A stretch of 64,000 nucleotides of DNA from Prochlorococcus sp. AG-347-E03 (GCA_003279115.1 QCBG01000006.1:25778-89777), one strand, 5' to 3'. Numbered from the stretch's first letter, positions 43,003 through 53,339 are shown. Numbers and translations are program-made. Notes: generated by a model not told the origin, from the sequence alone.

Positions 43003-44727
43003 ATGAAAGAAACAAGTCCTAAATCAAATAATGGAACAATTTTGGATATAAATGAATCTTTTAAAATTGAATTTGATCCTATTAGCGATGCCTTAGCAGC
43101 TATAAGAAATGGTGAATGCATAATTGTTGTAGATGATGAAAGAAGAGAAAATGAAGGAGATTTAATTTGCGCGGCTCAGTTTGCAACTCCACAGCAAATT
43201 AATTTTATGGCGACTGAGGGACGTGGCCTTATATGCCTAGCTATGCAAGGTGAAAAACTTGACTCTTTGGATTTACCATTAATGGTAGATAGAAATACAG
43301 ATGAAAATCAAACAGCTTTTACGATATCAATAGATGCTGGGCCTGAAAATAATGTTACTACTGGAATTTCCGCTGAAGACAGAGCAAAGACTATTCAAGT
43401 TGCAATAAACCCAAATACAAAGCCTGACGATCTAAGGAGGCCAGGACATGTTTTTCCATTAAGAGCTAAAAAAGGTGGAGTATTAAAAAGAGCAGGACAT
43501 ACCGAAGCGGCAGTAGATATAGCGGCAATGTCAGGCCTTTATCCTGCTGGAGTAATTTGTGAAATACAAAATCCTGACGGTTCTATGTCAAGACTTCCAC
43601 AACTTAAAGAGTATGCAAAACAGTGGGGAATGAAATTAATATCTATAGCTGATTTAATAAGTTATCGGTTTCAAACCGAGAGATTTGTATTTAGAAAATC
43701 CGATGCTGTTCTTCCAAGTATTTTTGGTAATTTCAAAGCTTATGGATATGTTAATGAACTTGATGGTTCAGAGCATGTTGCATTAGTTAAACAAAAATCT
43801 TCAAAACTAAGCGAACCTGTATTAGTAAGGATGCATTCAGAATGCTTAACTGGCGATGCTTTTGGATCATTACGTTGTGATTGTAGACCCCAGTTAGAGG
43901 CAGCTTTATCAAGGATAGAAAAGGAGGAAGAGGGAGTTGTTGTTTACTTAAGACAAGAAGGAAGAGGTATTGGTCTAATAAATAAATTAAAAGCTTATAG
44001 TTTGCAGGATGGTGGATTAGACACTGTGGAAGCTAATGAAAAATTAGGTTTTCCAGCTGATCTCAGAAATTATGGAGTTGGAGCACAGATATTAACGGAT
44101 CTAGGGATAAAAAAACTAAAATTACTTACAAACAACCCTAGAAAAATTGCTGGATTAGGCGGTTATGGAATCGAAGTTATTGAGAGAGTTCCATTAGTAA
44201 TTTGTCCAAATGATAATAATGCTGAATATTTGAGTGTAAAAAAAACGAAGCTGGGTCACATGATTGATGAAGATAATCCTAATTCCAGAAATATCGATCC
44301 ATTTATATCAATTTTTCTTGACGGAAAATATAAATCTATTGATCTAGTTCCAATAAAAAATAACGTTATTAAATTCTGTAGTGATCAGAACATTAATATT
44401 AAACTTGAAAGTTCGCCTAGATTATTGGCTTTTTGGAATCGACCAAAATTAGTTTGGCGAATTTTACATGATCAGAATAGAACCAATTCCAACATTACTG
44501 ATGAAGAGATAAAGAATATAGAACTATTTATTAAATTTTTATCAAATTATGAAAATAGTACAAAGATTGGAATTATTGTATCTAGAAATATTGAACAAGC
44601 ATTACACCCAAAAAGTAGCATCAAATTAATCAATACTAAATTTACTATTAATAATGAAATCTTATATTCATCTACTAGAAAATTTAATCTAGATAAAGAG
44701 ACATTTAGTATTGTTTTTGAGGGCTAA
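43003..44727 (+). CDS. ribBA: Bifunctional 3,4-dihydroxy-2-butanone-4-phosphate synthase / GTP cyclohydrolase II
   Basis: 574 residues from ATG 43003 (preceded by AGGAATA; a TTG at 42991 would add four residues). Riboflavin branch-point enzyme. Synthase half has DERRENEGDLI and the EAAVDIA segment; cyclohydrolase half has RMHSECLTGDAFGSLRCDC with the zinc Cys set and the RQEGRGIGL loop. A C-terminal region from about 430 (roughly 140 residues) extends past the catalytic domain and has no motif I can name. Confidence 0.95.
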   Translation: MKETSPKSNNGTILDINESFKIEFDPISDALAAIRNGECIIVVDDERRENEGDLICAAQFATPQQINFMATEGRGLICLAMQGEKLDSLDLPLMVDRNTDENQTAFTISIDAGPENNVTTGISAEDRAKTIQVAINPNTKPDDLRRPGHVFPLRAKKGGVLKRAGHTEAAVDIAAMSGLYPAGVICEIQNPDGSMSRLPQLKEYAKQWGMKLISIADLISYRFQTERFVFRKSDAVLPSIFGNFKAYGYVNELDGSEHVALVKQKSSKLSEPVLVRMHSECLTGDAFGSLRCDCRPQLEAALSRIEKEEEGVVVYLRQEGRGIGLINKLKAYSLQDGGLDTVEANEKLGFPADLRNYGVGAQILTDLGIKKLKLLTNNPRKIAGLGGYGIEVIERVPLVICPNDNNAEYLSVKKTKLGHMIDEDNPNSRNIDPFISIFLDGKYKSIDLVPIKNNVIKFCSDQNINIKLESSPRLLAFWNRPKLVWRILHDQNRTNSNITDEEIKNIELFIKFLSNYENSTKIGIIVSRNIEQALHPKSSIKLINTKFTINNEILYSSTRKFNLDKETFSIVFEG

Positions 44728-44731
44728 ATTA

Positions 44732-45169
44732 CTACTTTAGGGTTGCCTTAATAATTTTTGAACCATTAGTAAGCTTTAGCACTACATCCATATCATCTGT
44801 CTTTCCAAAAACAGTATGAACTCCATCAAGATGAGGCTGTGGTTCATATACTATGAAAAACTGACTACCACCAGTATCCTTTCCTGCATGAGCCATAGAA
44901 AGAGAGCCTTTTAGATGTTTATTGGAATTAATTTCACATTTAATATTGTATCCAGGCCCTCCTGTTCCAGGCATACCAGATGCTCCATCACGGGTATTTG
45001 GACATCCTCCTTGAGCCATAAATCCAGGAATAACTCTGTGAAACGCTAGTCCATCATAAAAACCATCACTAATCAAGCTGGTGAAGTTTTTAACTGTATT
45101 AGGTGCCTCGTTAGAGAAAAATTCGATATTAATGTTCCCAACTTCTGTTTCAAATAATGCTGTTGTCAT
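44732..45169 (-). CDS. Cyclophilin-type peptidyl-prolyl cis-trans isomerase
   Basis: 145 residues. Minimal cytoplasmic cyclophilin with the catalytic [13 protein letters not shown] and [16 protein letters not shown], plus the HTVFGKTDD loop. No signal peptide. ATG start; 37 bases after the DUF3110 gene on the same strand, likely in one transcript with it. Length is normal for bacterial PpiB. Confidence 0.93.
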   Translation of the reverse strand: MTTALFETEVGNINIEFFSNEAPNTVKNFTSLISDGFYDGLAFHRVIPGFMAQGGCPNTRDGASGMPGTGGPGYNIKCEINSNKHLKGSLSMAHAGKDTGGSQFFIVYEPQPHLDGVHTVFGKTDDMDVVLKLTNGSKIIKATLK

Positions 45170-45206
45170 GTTTTATTTGTTTAATAATTTATTGATATTT
45201 TAATAG

Positions 45207-45590
45207 CTAAAGCAACTTTTCAAGGTTTTCCTTAATGGTATTTATATCAATGTTATCTTTATTATTATTTTTGTCTTCCTCCCATTTTTCAACTTCTAGG
45301 TTTTTCTGAGGTGGTGAAATTAATAACCTATCTTCAGCGGTTTTAGGTACAAAATTTTTTTCGACTAATTTGCATTCATAATCCAATTTAATGCAGAAAT
45401 CTCTTATTTCCTCTATGTTGATCATTTCAACTGTAGGGAGAGGAAAATCTTGAGCTTCTAGTAGACCACAATATCTCGTTGCATCATCTTTGTCTTCAAA
45501 CATAAGGACTATAGTTCTTCCTTTAAGTTCAATTGAATGAATTCCTTCCTTATCTGTTCCTGAATTATATAAAAGAACAAATATATTCAT
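45207..45590 (-). CDS. DUF3110 family protein
   Basis: 127 residues in the cyanobacterial/plant DUF3110 family, with MNIFVLLYNSGTDKEGIHSI, FEDKDDATRYCGLLEAQDFP and PTVEMINIEEIRDFC as the signature. The polar, acidic C-terminal tail (KWEEDKNNNKDNIDIN) is low-complexity. Function unknown. ATG start; sits between dnaJ and the cyclophilin gene, a neighbourhood of folding factors. Confidence 0.85.
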   Translation of the reverse strand: MNIFVLLYNSGTDKEGIHSIELKGRTIVLMFEDKDDATRYCGLLEAQDFPLPTVEMINIEEIRDFCIKLDYECKLVEKNFVPKTAEDRLLISPPQKNLEVEKWEEDKNNNKDNIDINTIKENLEKLL

Positions 45591-45624
45591 AGGTATCGAT
45601 TTTCTCTCTTCTTATAATATTTGA

Positions 45625-46551
45625 TTACGAATCAGAAAGTGATAATTCTTGTAATCTTGTATATAAAGCAATTTCTTCATCATTAATATCAGCAGGTATA
45701 ACAACCAAGATTTCAACATATTGATCACCTACGTTATCTTCAAATGTTAAACCCCTTCCTTTCAAACGTAACATTCTTCCGGTGGATGATTTTGGAGGTA
45801 CTTGAAGGGTAACATTTCCATCAAGGGTAGGGACCTCTACTGCACACCCTAGAAGAGCATCATGAGGAAATAACTCTAATTTATAAAGAACTCGTAAACC
45901 ATCTATTCTAAGACCATTTTCCGTTTGTACTTTTAACTGTAGATAGTGATCTTTTCCTCCTCTTGCAATATTTTCAAGCCTTAATCTCCATCCATCACCG
46001 GCGAACGGAGGTGTATCAACTTCTACTACTGTTTCATCTTCAAGTTCTATTAAAATTGAAGCTCCATTTAAAGCCTCATCGGGAGTTAATTCAATTATTG
46101 TTTCAATATCTTGGTCGAGTTTTACTGGAGGAGGCTCTTCTGGAGAAGTTGTAGGGTATTCATAATTATTGAATTCATCATTATCTATATTTATGGATTC
46201 ATCCTTAAATGATTCATTATTATATTCGTCCTGATTCCTAGCGGTGTATTCATATCCAAATAGTGAATCAAGATAATCCTGAAAATCAGGAAAACCTGTC
46301 TTGAAATTAATATTTTCTAAATCTTCCTGATTACTTTCATCTGACCTTTTATTTCTATTATTAGGATCTCGAAGGCATTCGTATGCTTCATTAATTAATT
46401 TAAATCTTTCTTCTGCATTGAGATCATTTTTATTTAAATCTGGATGCCATTTTCTTGCTTCTCTTCGAAAAGCCTTTTTAAGTTCTTTATCATCGAAATC
46501 AGGGGATAAACCCAAAATCGACAAATAGTCTTTTTTAGAGGAAATAGTCAT
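45625..46551 (-). CDS. dnaJ: DnaJ-like co-chaperone (class II, no zinc finger)
   Basis: 308 residues from ATG 46551, which overlaps the dnaK stop by 17 bases; a start further upstream would add residues coded within dnaK and is unlikely. J domain at 5-70 with HPD (36-38), then a low-complexity acidic linker (about 75-150), then the C-terminal client-binding domains (LTPDEALNGASILIELED... and GCAVEVPTLDGNVTLQVPPK). No CxxCxGxG repeats, so it is a CbpA-type J protein. Directly follows dnaK and likely works with it. Confidence 0.9.
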   Translation of the reverse strand: MTISSKKDYLSILGLSPDFDDKELKKAFRREARKWHPDLNKNDLNAEERFKLINEAYECLRDPNNRNKRSDESNQEDLENINFKTGFPDFQDYLDSLFGYEYTARNQDEYNNESFKDESINIDNDEFNNYEYPTTSPEEPPPVKLDQDIETIIELTPDEALNGASILIELEDETVVEVDTPPFAGDGWRLRLENIARGGKDHYLQLKVQTENGLRIDGLRVLYKLELFPHDALLGCAVEVPTLDGNVTLQVPPKSSTGRMLRLKGRGLTFEDNVGDQYVEILVVIPADINDEEIALYTRLQELSLSDS

Positions 46552-48532
46552 TGTCCCATGGATCATCATCCCTAGAGTTACCATACCTCGAATTTCTATA
46601 ATTTCTATTCATTTCATTATCCCAAGGATCATCATCCCAGTAGTCATCTGAAAACAATTCATCCTTTAATGAACCAAATGTATTTTTAATACCCTGTAAT
46701 GGATTATTATCAGTTTTTCTTTCTGCTGCAAATTTTCTGTTTAAACCAAATAATGCTTCTTGAAGAGCACTCACTGAAATTTCTAATTCTTGAGGATCAT
46801 CATCATCTATATAATCTTCAACATCTTGAATGGCTAATTCAACAGCTCTTTGTTGTCTTTCTGCTCCATAAGGGCCAAATTCAAGAGAAGCATCTCTAAG
46901 CCTTCTCTCGGCTTGGGCAATAAGAGTTAAAGCACTATTTTTTCTATCAATGACAGATCTAATCTTTCTATCTTCATTTGCTTTTGATTTAGCTTCTTCA
47001 ATTATCGATTTAATTTCTTGTTCATTTAAATTAGAACCTCCAGAAATTGAAACTGTTTGCTTTCTTCCAGTTGTTCTATCAGTTGCGCTTACTTCTAAAA
47101 GACCATTGGCATCAATATCAAAAGCTACCTGGACTTGCGGTATACCTCTAGGAGCTGGAGGTATACCTGATAATCTAAATTTACCAAGTGATTTATTTTC
47201 TGAGGCTATAGGTCTTTCACCCTGCCTCACCTGAACAACAACTGAAGATTGATTGGCTTCTGAAGTACTAAAAACATCAGATTGTCTTACTGGTATAGGA
47301 GTATTACGAGGAATTAGTACCTTCATAAGACCACCAATAGTTTCTAAACCTAAAGAAAGAGGTGTAACATCATTAAGCAGTAAATCTTGTAAATCACCAC
47401 TAATTATTCCAGATTGTATTGCAGCCCCAATTGCAACTACTTCATCAGGATTAACGGATTGACATGGATCATTAGGAACAAGAGTCTTAACTAATTGTTG
47501 AACCATTGGAATTCTGGTGCTGCCTCCCACGAGAACTACCTCATCTATATCTTCTGCGTTCCATCCGGAGTCATCTAATGCTATTTGCACAGGCTCTAAT
47601 AATCTGTCTAAAAGATCTTGAGATAATGATTCAAATGTTTTTCTATCTAAGGTTTCCTCAATATGTAATGGCCCCTCTTTACTAGTGGTGATAAAAGGTA
47701 AAGATATTTTAGTTTTTTGCAATCCTGATAATTCACATTTAGCTTTTTCGGCAGCTTCAGTTAATCTCTGTAAAGCTTGTCTATCTCTTCTTAGATCAAT
47801 TTCATATTTAGTAAGAAATTTTTCAGCAAGCCAATCTACTATTTTTGAGTCAAAATTGTTTCCTCCTAGTTGGGTATCTCCACATGTAGCTTTAACATCA
47901 AAAACACCATTTGAAATTTTTAATAATGAAACATCAAATGTTCCTCCCCCTAAATCAAAAACTAAAACATTGTTTGAAGAACTTTTTTCAAATCCATAAG
48001 CAAGAGCAGCTGCAGTAGGCTCGTTTAGAATTCTATCAACTTTTATACCAGCCAATATCGCAGAATCCTTTGTAGCTTGCCTTTGAGATTCATTGAAATA
48101 AGCAGGGACTGTAATAACAGCAGATTCTACAGTATCTCCAAGATATGTTTCGGCATCATTTATTAATTTTCTAATTAATGAGCTGACTAACTCTTCTGGA
48201 GCATACTCTCTTTCTGTATTCGGACTTAGAACCCTTATACTTCCACTGTTATTTGCTTTTACATTATAAGGAACAGAAATACTTGTTTCATCTAATTCGT
48301 CCCAGTCGCTACCAATGAATCTTTTTAAGTTATAAAAAGTATTCTTTGGGTTTAATACAAGTTGTCTTCTTGCTTGGTCACCTATTACTATTTCTTTGTC
48401 TTTTGTAAATCCAACTATTGAAGGTGTAGTTCTAGAACCTTCAGAATTTGCAATAACAATTGGACGACCAGCTTCTATAACTCCTACAACAGAGTTAGTA
48501 GTACCTAAATCAATTCCAACTATTTGCCCCAT
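46535..48532 (-). CDS. dnaK: Hsp70 chaperone DnaK (DnaK1-type)
   Basis: 665 residues. Nucleotide-binding domain with GIDLGTTNSVVG, the FDLGGGTFDVSLL loop and VLVGGSTRIPMVQQL; substrate-binding domain from about 390. The end is unusual: an acidic, Asn/Arg-rich tail with two copies of DDDPWDN before the final YFL, a feature of the cyanobacterial DnaK1 group rather than the usual EEVD. The downstream dnaJ overlaps its stop. No CIRCE element is seen upstream. Confidence 0.95.
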   Translation of the reverse strand: MGQIVGIDLGTTNSVVGVIEAGRPIVIANSEGSRTTPSIVGFTKDKEIVIGDQARRQLVLNPKNTFYNLKRFIGSDWDELDETSISVPYNVKANNSGSIRVLSPNTEREYAPEELVSSLIRKLINDAETYLGDTVESAVITVPAYFNESQRQATKDSAILAGIKVDRILNEPTAAALAYGFEKSSSNNVLVFDLGGGTFDVSLLKISNGVFDVKATCGDTQLGGNNFDSKIVDWLAEKFLTKYEIDLRRDRQALQRLTEAAEKAKCELSGLQKTKISLPFITTSKEGPLHIEETLDRKTFESLSQDLLDRLLEPVQIALDDSGWNAEDIDEVVLVGGSTRIPMVQQLVKTLVPNDPCQSVNPDEVVAIGAAIQSGIISGDLQDLLLNDVTPLSLGLETIGGLMKVLIPRNTPIPVRQSDVFSTSEANQSSVVVQVRQGERPIASENKSLGKFRLSGIPPAPRGIPQVQVAFDIDANGLLEVSATDRTTGRKQTVSISGGSNLNEQEIKSIIEEAKSKANEDRKIRSVIDRKNSALTLIAQAERRLRDASLEFGPYGAERQQRAVELAIQDVEDYIDDDDPQELEISVSALQEALFGLNRKFAAERKTDNNPLQGIKNTFGSLKDELFSDDYWDDDPWDNEMNRNYRNSRYGNSRDDDPWDNDYFL

Positions 48533-48743
48533 GATTTTAGATCGCTAAATTAAAGCAAAATTTACTAAAAAGTTAATTAATTTTTATCTTAGATATCTAC
48601 ATATAATAGTAAAAATCAAATATTTTCAACTTAATTTAAATAAATAAGATTATTTATAACTTGTCAAAAGTAATACTATCTATTTTATAAATCCTCTAAA
48701 GACAAAATTGTTGATGAAATTAGCCTAAATAAACTAATATAAA

Positions 48744-48830
48744 CGGAGAGAGAGGGATTCGAACCCTCGATAAAGTTGCCCCTATACAGCATTTCCAGTG
48801 CTGCGCCTTCAACCACTCGGCCACCTCTCC
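48744..48830 (-). tRNA. tRNA-Ser (GGA anticodon)
   Basis: 87 nucleotides on the minus strand with a long variable arm as in type II tRNAs. Acceptor GGAGAGG pairs with TCTCTCC, anticodon loop CTGGAAA carries GGA, T loop TTCGAAT, discriminator G (the serine identity base). CCA is not encoded. Reads UCC and UCU codons. Confidence 0.93.
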
Positions 48831-48879
48831 CAAGATAACTATTTTAACCCTTTATTAACCCATTTTTGAGGAAAGTTAA

Positions 48880-49254
48880 TTGAAAAAGACTTTCACGGTC
48901 ACGATTAAAAATAAAGAAACTGGAAAGGTTTACCAAGAACAGGTTTATAGTGATGAATATATACTTAAAGAATTTGAAAAAAAAGGATTAAAACTTGCAT
49001 TTTCATGTAGAAATGGTTGCTGTACAAGTTGTGCAGTTAAAATAATATCCGGTACTTTGCAACAACCTGAAGCCATGGGTGTATCTCAAGCTTTAAAAGA
49101 TAAAGGTTATGCACTTCTTTGCGTCGCTAAAGCAACCTCAGATCTCGAAGTGGAAACAACTTACGAAGATGAAGTTTATGATTTACAATTTGGACAATAT
49201 TTTGGGAGGGGGAATACAAGAGTTGCCCCACCTTGGGAATTTGAGGAAGATTAA
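48880..49254 (+). CDS. Plant-type [2Fe-2S] ferredoxin
   Basis: 124 residues. Cys43, Cys48, Cys51 and Cys81 give the CX4CX2CX29C iron-sulfur motif (SCRNGCCTSCAV). The N-terminal and C-terminal parts are longer than in photosynthetic PetF (about 97 residues), and the C-terminus (YDLQFGQYFGRGNTRVAPPW) is a distinctive extension, so it is probably a specialised ferredoxin rather than the main PSI acceptor. TTG start with GAGGAAAG before it. It leads directly into the inositol phosphatase-like gene, 5 bases away. Confidence 0.9.
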   Translation: MKKTFTVTIKNKETGKVYQEQVYSDEYILKEFEKKGLKLAFSCRNGCCTSCAVKIISGTLQQPEAMGVSQALKDKGYALLCVAKATSDLEVETTYEDEVYDLQFGQYFGRGNTRVAPPWEFEED

Positions 49255-49259
49255 TTATA

Positions 49260-50108
49260 ATGTTTGAATTAAGTGAAATAGAGGAACTTTCAATTCAAGT
49301 AAACTTATCCAGTTTGTATGAAATAGCCAAGAGTTCCGCTCAAATTGGTAATGAAATTTTAAAAGTTAATTACAATAAAATTCAGAAAATTTCATCAAAG
49401 GGAAGGAAGGGTGATCTAGTTACAAATGTAGATTTGGAAGTTGAAAATAAAATAAAAGAATATTTATTAGAAGAGACACCAAATATATCTATTAATGCAG
49501 AGGAATCGGGGAAATTAAACAAGTCTTCGGATTTGACGTGGTGTATAGACCCATTAGACGGTACAACAAATTATTCCCATGGATATCCTTTTTTTGGAAC
49601 CTCTATTGGTCTTGTATATAAAAATAAGCCAATAATAGGCGCTATATCAATACCTTATTTAAATGAACTATATTCAGCCTGTATAGGTTTAGGCTCATTC
49701 TGCAATGATAGTAAACTTAAAGTATCGAATCCCTCAAATCTTTCTGATAGTCTTCTTGTAACAGGTTTTTCTTATGACAGATTTGAGACAGAGGATAATA
49801 ATTATGCTGAATTTTGTTATTTAACACATAAAACTAGGGGTGTTAGAAGAGGAGGCGCGGCAGCAGTTGATCTAGCATTTGTTGCGGCAGGAAAGGTAGA
49901 TGGATATTGGGAAAGAGGATTGGAGGTATGGGACCTAGCGGCCGGTGCTATTATTGTAAAAGAAGCTGGTGGTATTATTTCTGATTATCCATCAGGCGAA
50001 TTTAATTTAAGTTCAGGAAGAATTTTAGCTTGTTCTCCCAGCCTTGAGAATGAATTAAAAAATGAACTGCATAAAGTCTCTCCATTTAAAAAAAATTTCT
50101 ATACCTAA
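49260..50108 (+). CDS. Inositol monophosphatase family protein
   Basis: 282 residues. Mg-dependent phosphatase fold with Glu81/Glu82 (NAEESG), IDPLDGTTN (96-104) and the C-terminal WERGLEVWDLAAGA motif, all metal ligands present. Candidate substrates are inositol phosphate or related sugar phosphates; the SuhB group is the nearest, but substrate is not decided. ATG start 5 bases after the ferredoxin stop and 18 bases before hisZ, so one transcript is likely. Confidence 0.88.
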   Translation: MFELSEIEELSIQVNLSSLYEIAKSSAQIGNEILKVNYNKIQKISSKGRKGDLVTNVDLEVENKIKEYLLEETPNISINAEESGKLNKSSDLTWCIDPLDGTTNYSHGYPFFGTSIGLVYKNKPIIGAISIPYLNELYSACIGLGSFCNDSKLKVSNPSNLSDSLLVTGFSYDRFETEDNNYAEFCYLTHKTRGVRRGGAAAVDLAFVAAGKVDGYWERGLEVWDLAAGAIIVKEAGGIISDYPSGEFNLSSGRILACSPSLENELKNELHKVSPFKKNFYT

Positions 50109-50126
50109 AATTAGTTAAATATTAAA

Positions 50127-51278
50127 ATGACAGATATAAAGGAAATTAAATTAGTCGATGTAAAAAATAACTCAAACATAATAAATAATTTAAATAGTAT
50201 TTATAAACTATGGGGATATGAAGAGGTTTCACCCTCATTTATAAATACCTTAGAGACCATAAAAGGCCGTGGAGTTATTGACGAAAATCAAGTTGTAGGA
50301 ATAGTAAGTAATAATTCATTATGTCTTAGGCCAGAAATGACAACATCAATTGTTAAATTATCATCTACTAGATTAATAAATAAGAAAAGACCGATAAGAT
50401 TATTCACCAATGGAATGGTTTTTGATAAAAAGCAAAATAATAAAAATTCATTTAAGTTACAAGAAAAATTGCAGAGTGGAATTGAATTAATTGGATATGA
50501 TACAAAATACCCAGAAATTGAAGTTATTAATATTTTGTTTGATTCAATCGATAATATTAATTTGAAAGATGATTGTAATTTATATCTACTAGTAAGCACA
50601 ACAAAAATAATGGACTTAATACTGAACAAATATAAGAATAATAATTTTGAAGAAATTAAGAAAAGTCTAGTTAATTTTGATCATGATAATTTATCAAAAT
50701 TAGGAATAGATAAAGATGATAAATATATTCTTAAAGATCTTTTATTCACAAGAGGAGAGCCAATTGCAATATTAAAAAAATTAAAAACTATATTTGGTAA
50801 TAGTAAAACATTAGATGACTTAAATATTTTATTTGAGACATTATCAAAAATATCAAATAAATATGGTGTTAAATTACAACTTGATCCCACTTTTCAACCT
50901 CACTTAAATTTATATGAAGGAATAGTTTTTCAACTAATTGGGGATAATGGTAAAAATAAAAGCGTCATCGCAAAAGGCGGAAGATATGATGAGTTAGTAA
51001 GATCATTTAGTCCTAATGAGAAAATATTTAATGGGATTGGATTTACAATTTCAGTAGACATTTTAAGAAATTTAATTAAGGAAGAAAAGACAGATAAAAA
51101 AAAGATTTTATTGATGTTTAAAGATTCTTATTTGTTAGAAAAAGGTATGAATGAACAAAAAGCACTACAGAAAAAAGGAAATATTGCTGTCTTACATTTA
51201 AATCCATGTGATGACTTGGCTAAAGCCAATCAAATTATGAAAGAAAATAATTGTAGTGAGATTTTGTGGGTTAAATAA
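50127..51278 (+). CDS. hisZ: ATP phosphoribosyltransferase regulatory subunit HisZ
   Basis: 383 residues. Histidyl-tRNA synthetase-like protein that activates the short HisG of histidine synthesis. It has the class II core (SLCLRPEMTTSIVKLSSTR, GGRYDELVRSF) but no anticodon-binding domain, as expected of HisZ. ATG start. A short HisG must be elsewhere in the genome. Third gene of the ferredoxin-phosphatase-hisZ string. Confidence 0.88.
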   Translation: MTDIKEIKLVDVKNNSNIINNLNSIYKLWGYEEVSPSFINTLETIKGRGVIDENQVVGIVSNNSLCLRPEMTTSIVKLSSTRLINKKRPIRLFTNGMVFDKKQNNKNSFKLQEKLQSGIELIGYDTKYPEIEVINILFDSIDNINLKDDCNLYLLVSTTKIMDLILNKYKNNNFEEIKKSLVNFDHDNLSKLGIDKDDKYILKDLLFTRGEPIAILKKLKTIFGNSKTLDDLNILFETLSKISNKYGVKLQLDPTFQPHLNLYEGIVFQLIGDNGKNKSVIAKGGRYDELVRSFSPNEKIFNGIGFTISVDILRNLIKEEKTDKKKILLMFKDSYLLEKGMNEQKALQKKGNIAVLHLNPCDDLAKANQIMKENNCSEILWVK

Positions 51279-51395
51279 AAGCTTTTAAAAATTTATTTAA
51301 CTTTTAATTTCATATATTGTTCGGACAATACTCCTAATTAAACTTGATTAACTAGTTTTTACGAAATAAGATTTAAAATGTTTGATTTTTTTTAA

Positions 51396-53300
51396 ATGGA
51401 AAAAGGCGAAATTCGTATTAATACCGAAAATATTTTCCCAATTATCAAGAAGGCAGTATATTCTGACCACGAAATCTTTTTAAGAGAACTTGTTAGTAAT
51501 GGTGTTGACGCAATTAGTAAAAGAAGAATGGCCTCTATGGCAGGTGATTGCGAGAATACTGAGGAGGCTCAAGTAAAAATAACAATTAACCGTGAAAAAA
51601 ATACGTTAACAATCTCCGATAATGGAATTGGAATGAATGATGAAGAAATTAAGAAGTACATAAATCAAGTTGCATTTTCTAGTGCTGAAGAATTCCTAAC
51701 AAAATACAAAAAAGATAATGATGAATTCATAGGTCATTTTGGACTAGGTTTTTATTCAAGTTTTATGGTTGCAGATAGAGTTGATATATTAACTAAGTCG
51801 GCAATTGGGAAATCAAAAGCTTTCAAATGGTCTTGTGATGGATCTCCAAATTTCACGTTAGAGGAATCAGAAAGAGAGAAGATTGGTACAGATGTTATTC
51901 TTCACCTACTTGAAGAAGAAAAAGAATTTATCGAGCCTGAAAGGATTAAATCACTAATAAAAAAATATTGTGATTTTATGCCAATAGATGTTTTATTAGA
52001 AGGTGAGACAATTAATAAGAAAAATCCTCCTTGGAGAAAACAACCTAGTGAATTAAAAGATGAAGATTATATTGAGTTATATAAATACCTTTATCCTTTC
52101 CAGGGAGATCCACTGTTATGGATTCATTTAAATACAGATTATCCATATGACATTCAAGGGATATTATATTTTCCAAAGTTGTCAGGTAGAGCTGATTGGG
52201 AAAAGGGAGAAATAAAACTATTTTGTAATCAAGTATTCGTAAGCGATTCAATTAAAGAGATAGTACCAAAATACCTTTTACCACTAAGAGGAGTTATTGA
52301 CTCCACAGATATACCGCTAAATGTTAGTAGAAGTGCATTACAAACTGATAGAAAAGTAAGATCTATATCTTCATTTATCTCAAAAAAAATCGCTAATAAA
52401 CTGAAGGATTTGATAAAAAATTCTCCAGAATTCTATTCAGAAATATGGGATTCAATCTCTGCTTTTATTAAAATTGGTGCTATCGAAGATGAAAAATTTG
52501 CTGATTTAGTCAACAATAGTATAATTTTCGAAACAATAATAAATTCAGAGAAAGACGTAACTAAAGATATTGAAAATAAATCTCTCATCAAATCCAATGA
52601 TAAATATTTCACAACTCTCGCAAATTACAAAGAGCGAAATAAATTAACAGATTCTAAAAAAATAATTTACTGTTCAGATTTGATTGCACAATCTAGTGCA
52701 TTAAATATCTGTTTATCTGATAATAAAGAAGTTATTAAATCAGATCCCTTAATTGACGCACAATTTCTTCCATGGTTGGAAAGTAAAAATGAAGATTATC
52801 AATTCCAAAGAGTTGATTCAGAAATAAATGAACTAGAAGATAAAGAATCAAAAGAAATTGTGGATAAGGATGGCAAATCAAATACAGATAATCTTAGAGA
52901 TACGATTGTTAAGGCACTTAACAATGAGAAAGTAACAGTTAAAATGCAGTCAATTTCTAGTAAGGATGCTCCACCAGCGATGATCTTGCTTCCAGAACAA
53001 ATGAGAAGAATTAATGATATGGGAGCTTACATGGAACAAAAGATGCCAGGATTACCTGAATATCATGTGCTCTTAATTAATAAAGAACATCCTCTTATTG
53101 TTGGTCTAAATAAAATTACAGGCAACAAAATAATTATTGATAAAAAAGATCCTATTGAAAATCCATTGGCATCTAAAATTGCTAATCATGTTTACGATAT
53201 GGCAAAGCTTTCCGTTGGCGGATTAGATCAAGAACAGATAATTAATTTACAAAATAATAATGCCGAATTAATTTCTGAATTACTTAATTCAACAAATTGA
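51396..53300 (+). CDS. htpG: Hsp90 chaperone HtpG
   Basis: 634 residues, full length. ATPase domain with FLRELVSNGVDAISKRR, DNGIGMNDEEI and GHFGLGFYS; the middle domain follows with WIHLNTDYPYDIQGILYFPK, and a C-terminal dimerisation domain. No signal peptide, so cytoplasmic. The 117-base gap before it probably contains its promoter. ATG start. Confidence 0.96.
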   Translation: MEKGEIRINTENIFPIIKKAVYSDHEIFLRELVSNGVDAISKRRMASMAGDCENTEEAQVKITINREKNTLTISDNGIGMNDEEIKKYINQVAFSSAEEFLTKYKKDNDEFIGHFGLGFYSSFMVADRVDILTKSAIGKSKAFKWSCDGSPNFTLEESEREKIGTDVILHLLEEEKEFIEPERIKSLIKKYCDFMPIDVLLEGETINKKNPPWRKQPSELKDEDYIELYKYLYPFQGDPLLWIHLNTDYPYDIQGILYFPKLSGRADWEKGEIKLFCNQVFVSDSIKEIVPKYLLPLRGVIDSTDIPLNVSRSALQTDRKVRSISSFISKKIANKLKDLIKNSPEFYSEIWDSISAFIKIGAIEDEKFADLVNNSIIFETIINSEKDVTKDIENKSLIKSNDKYFTTLANYKERNKLTDSKKIIYCSDLIAQSSALNICLSDNKEVIKSDPLIDAQFLPWLESKNEDYQFQRVDSEINELEDKESKEIVDKDGKSNTDNLRDTIVKALNNEKVTVKMQSISSKDAPPAMILLPEQMRRINDMGAYMEQKMPGLPEYHVLLINKEHPLIVGLNKITGNKIIIDKKDPIENPLASKIANHVYDMAKLSVGGLDQEQIINLQNNNAELISELLNSTN

Positions 53301-53339
53301 GTCATGTGTTAAAATTTTTAAAGATATAACTCAATAAAT

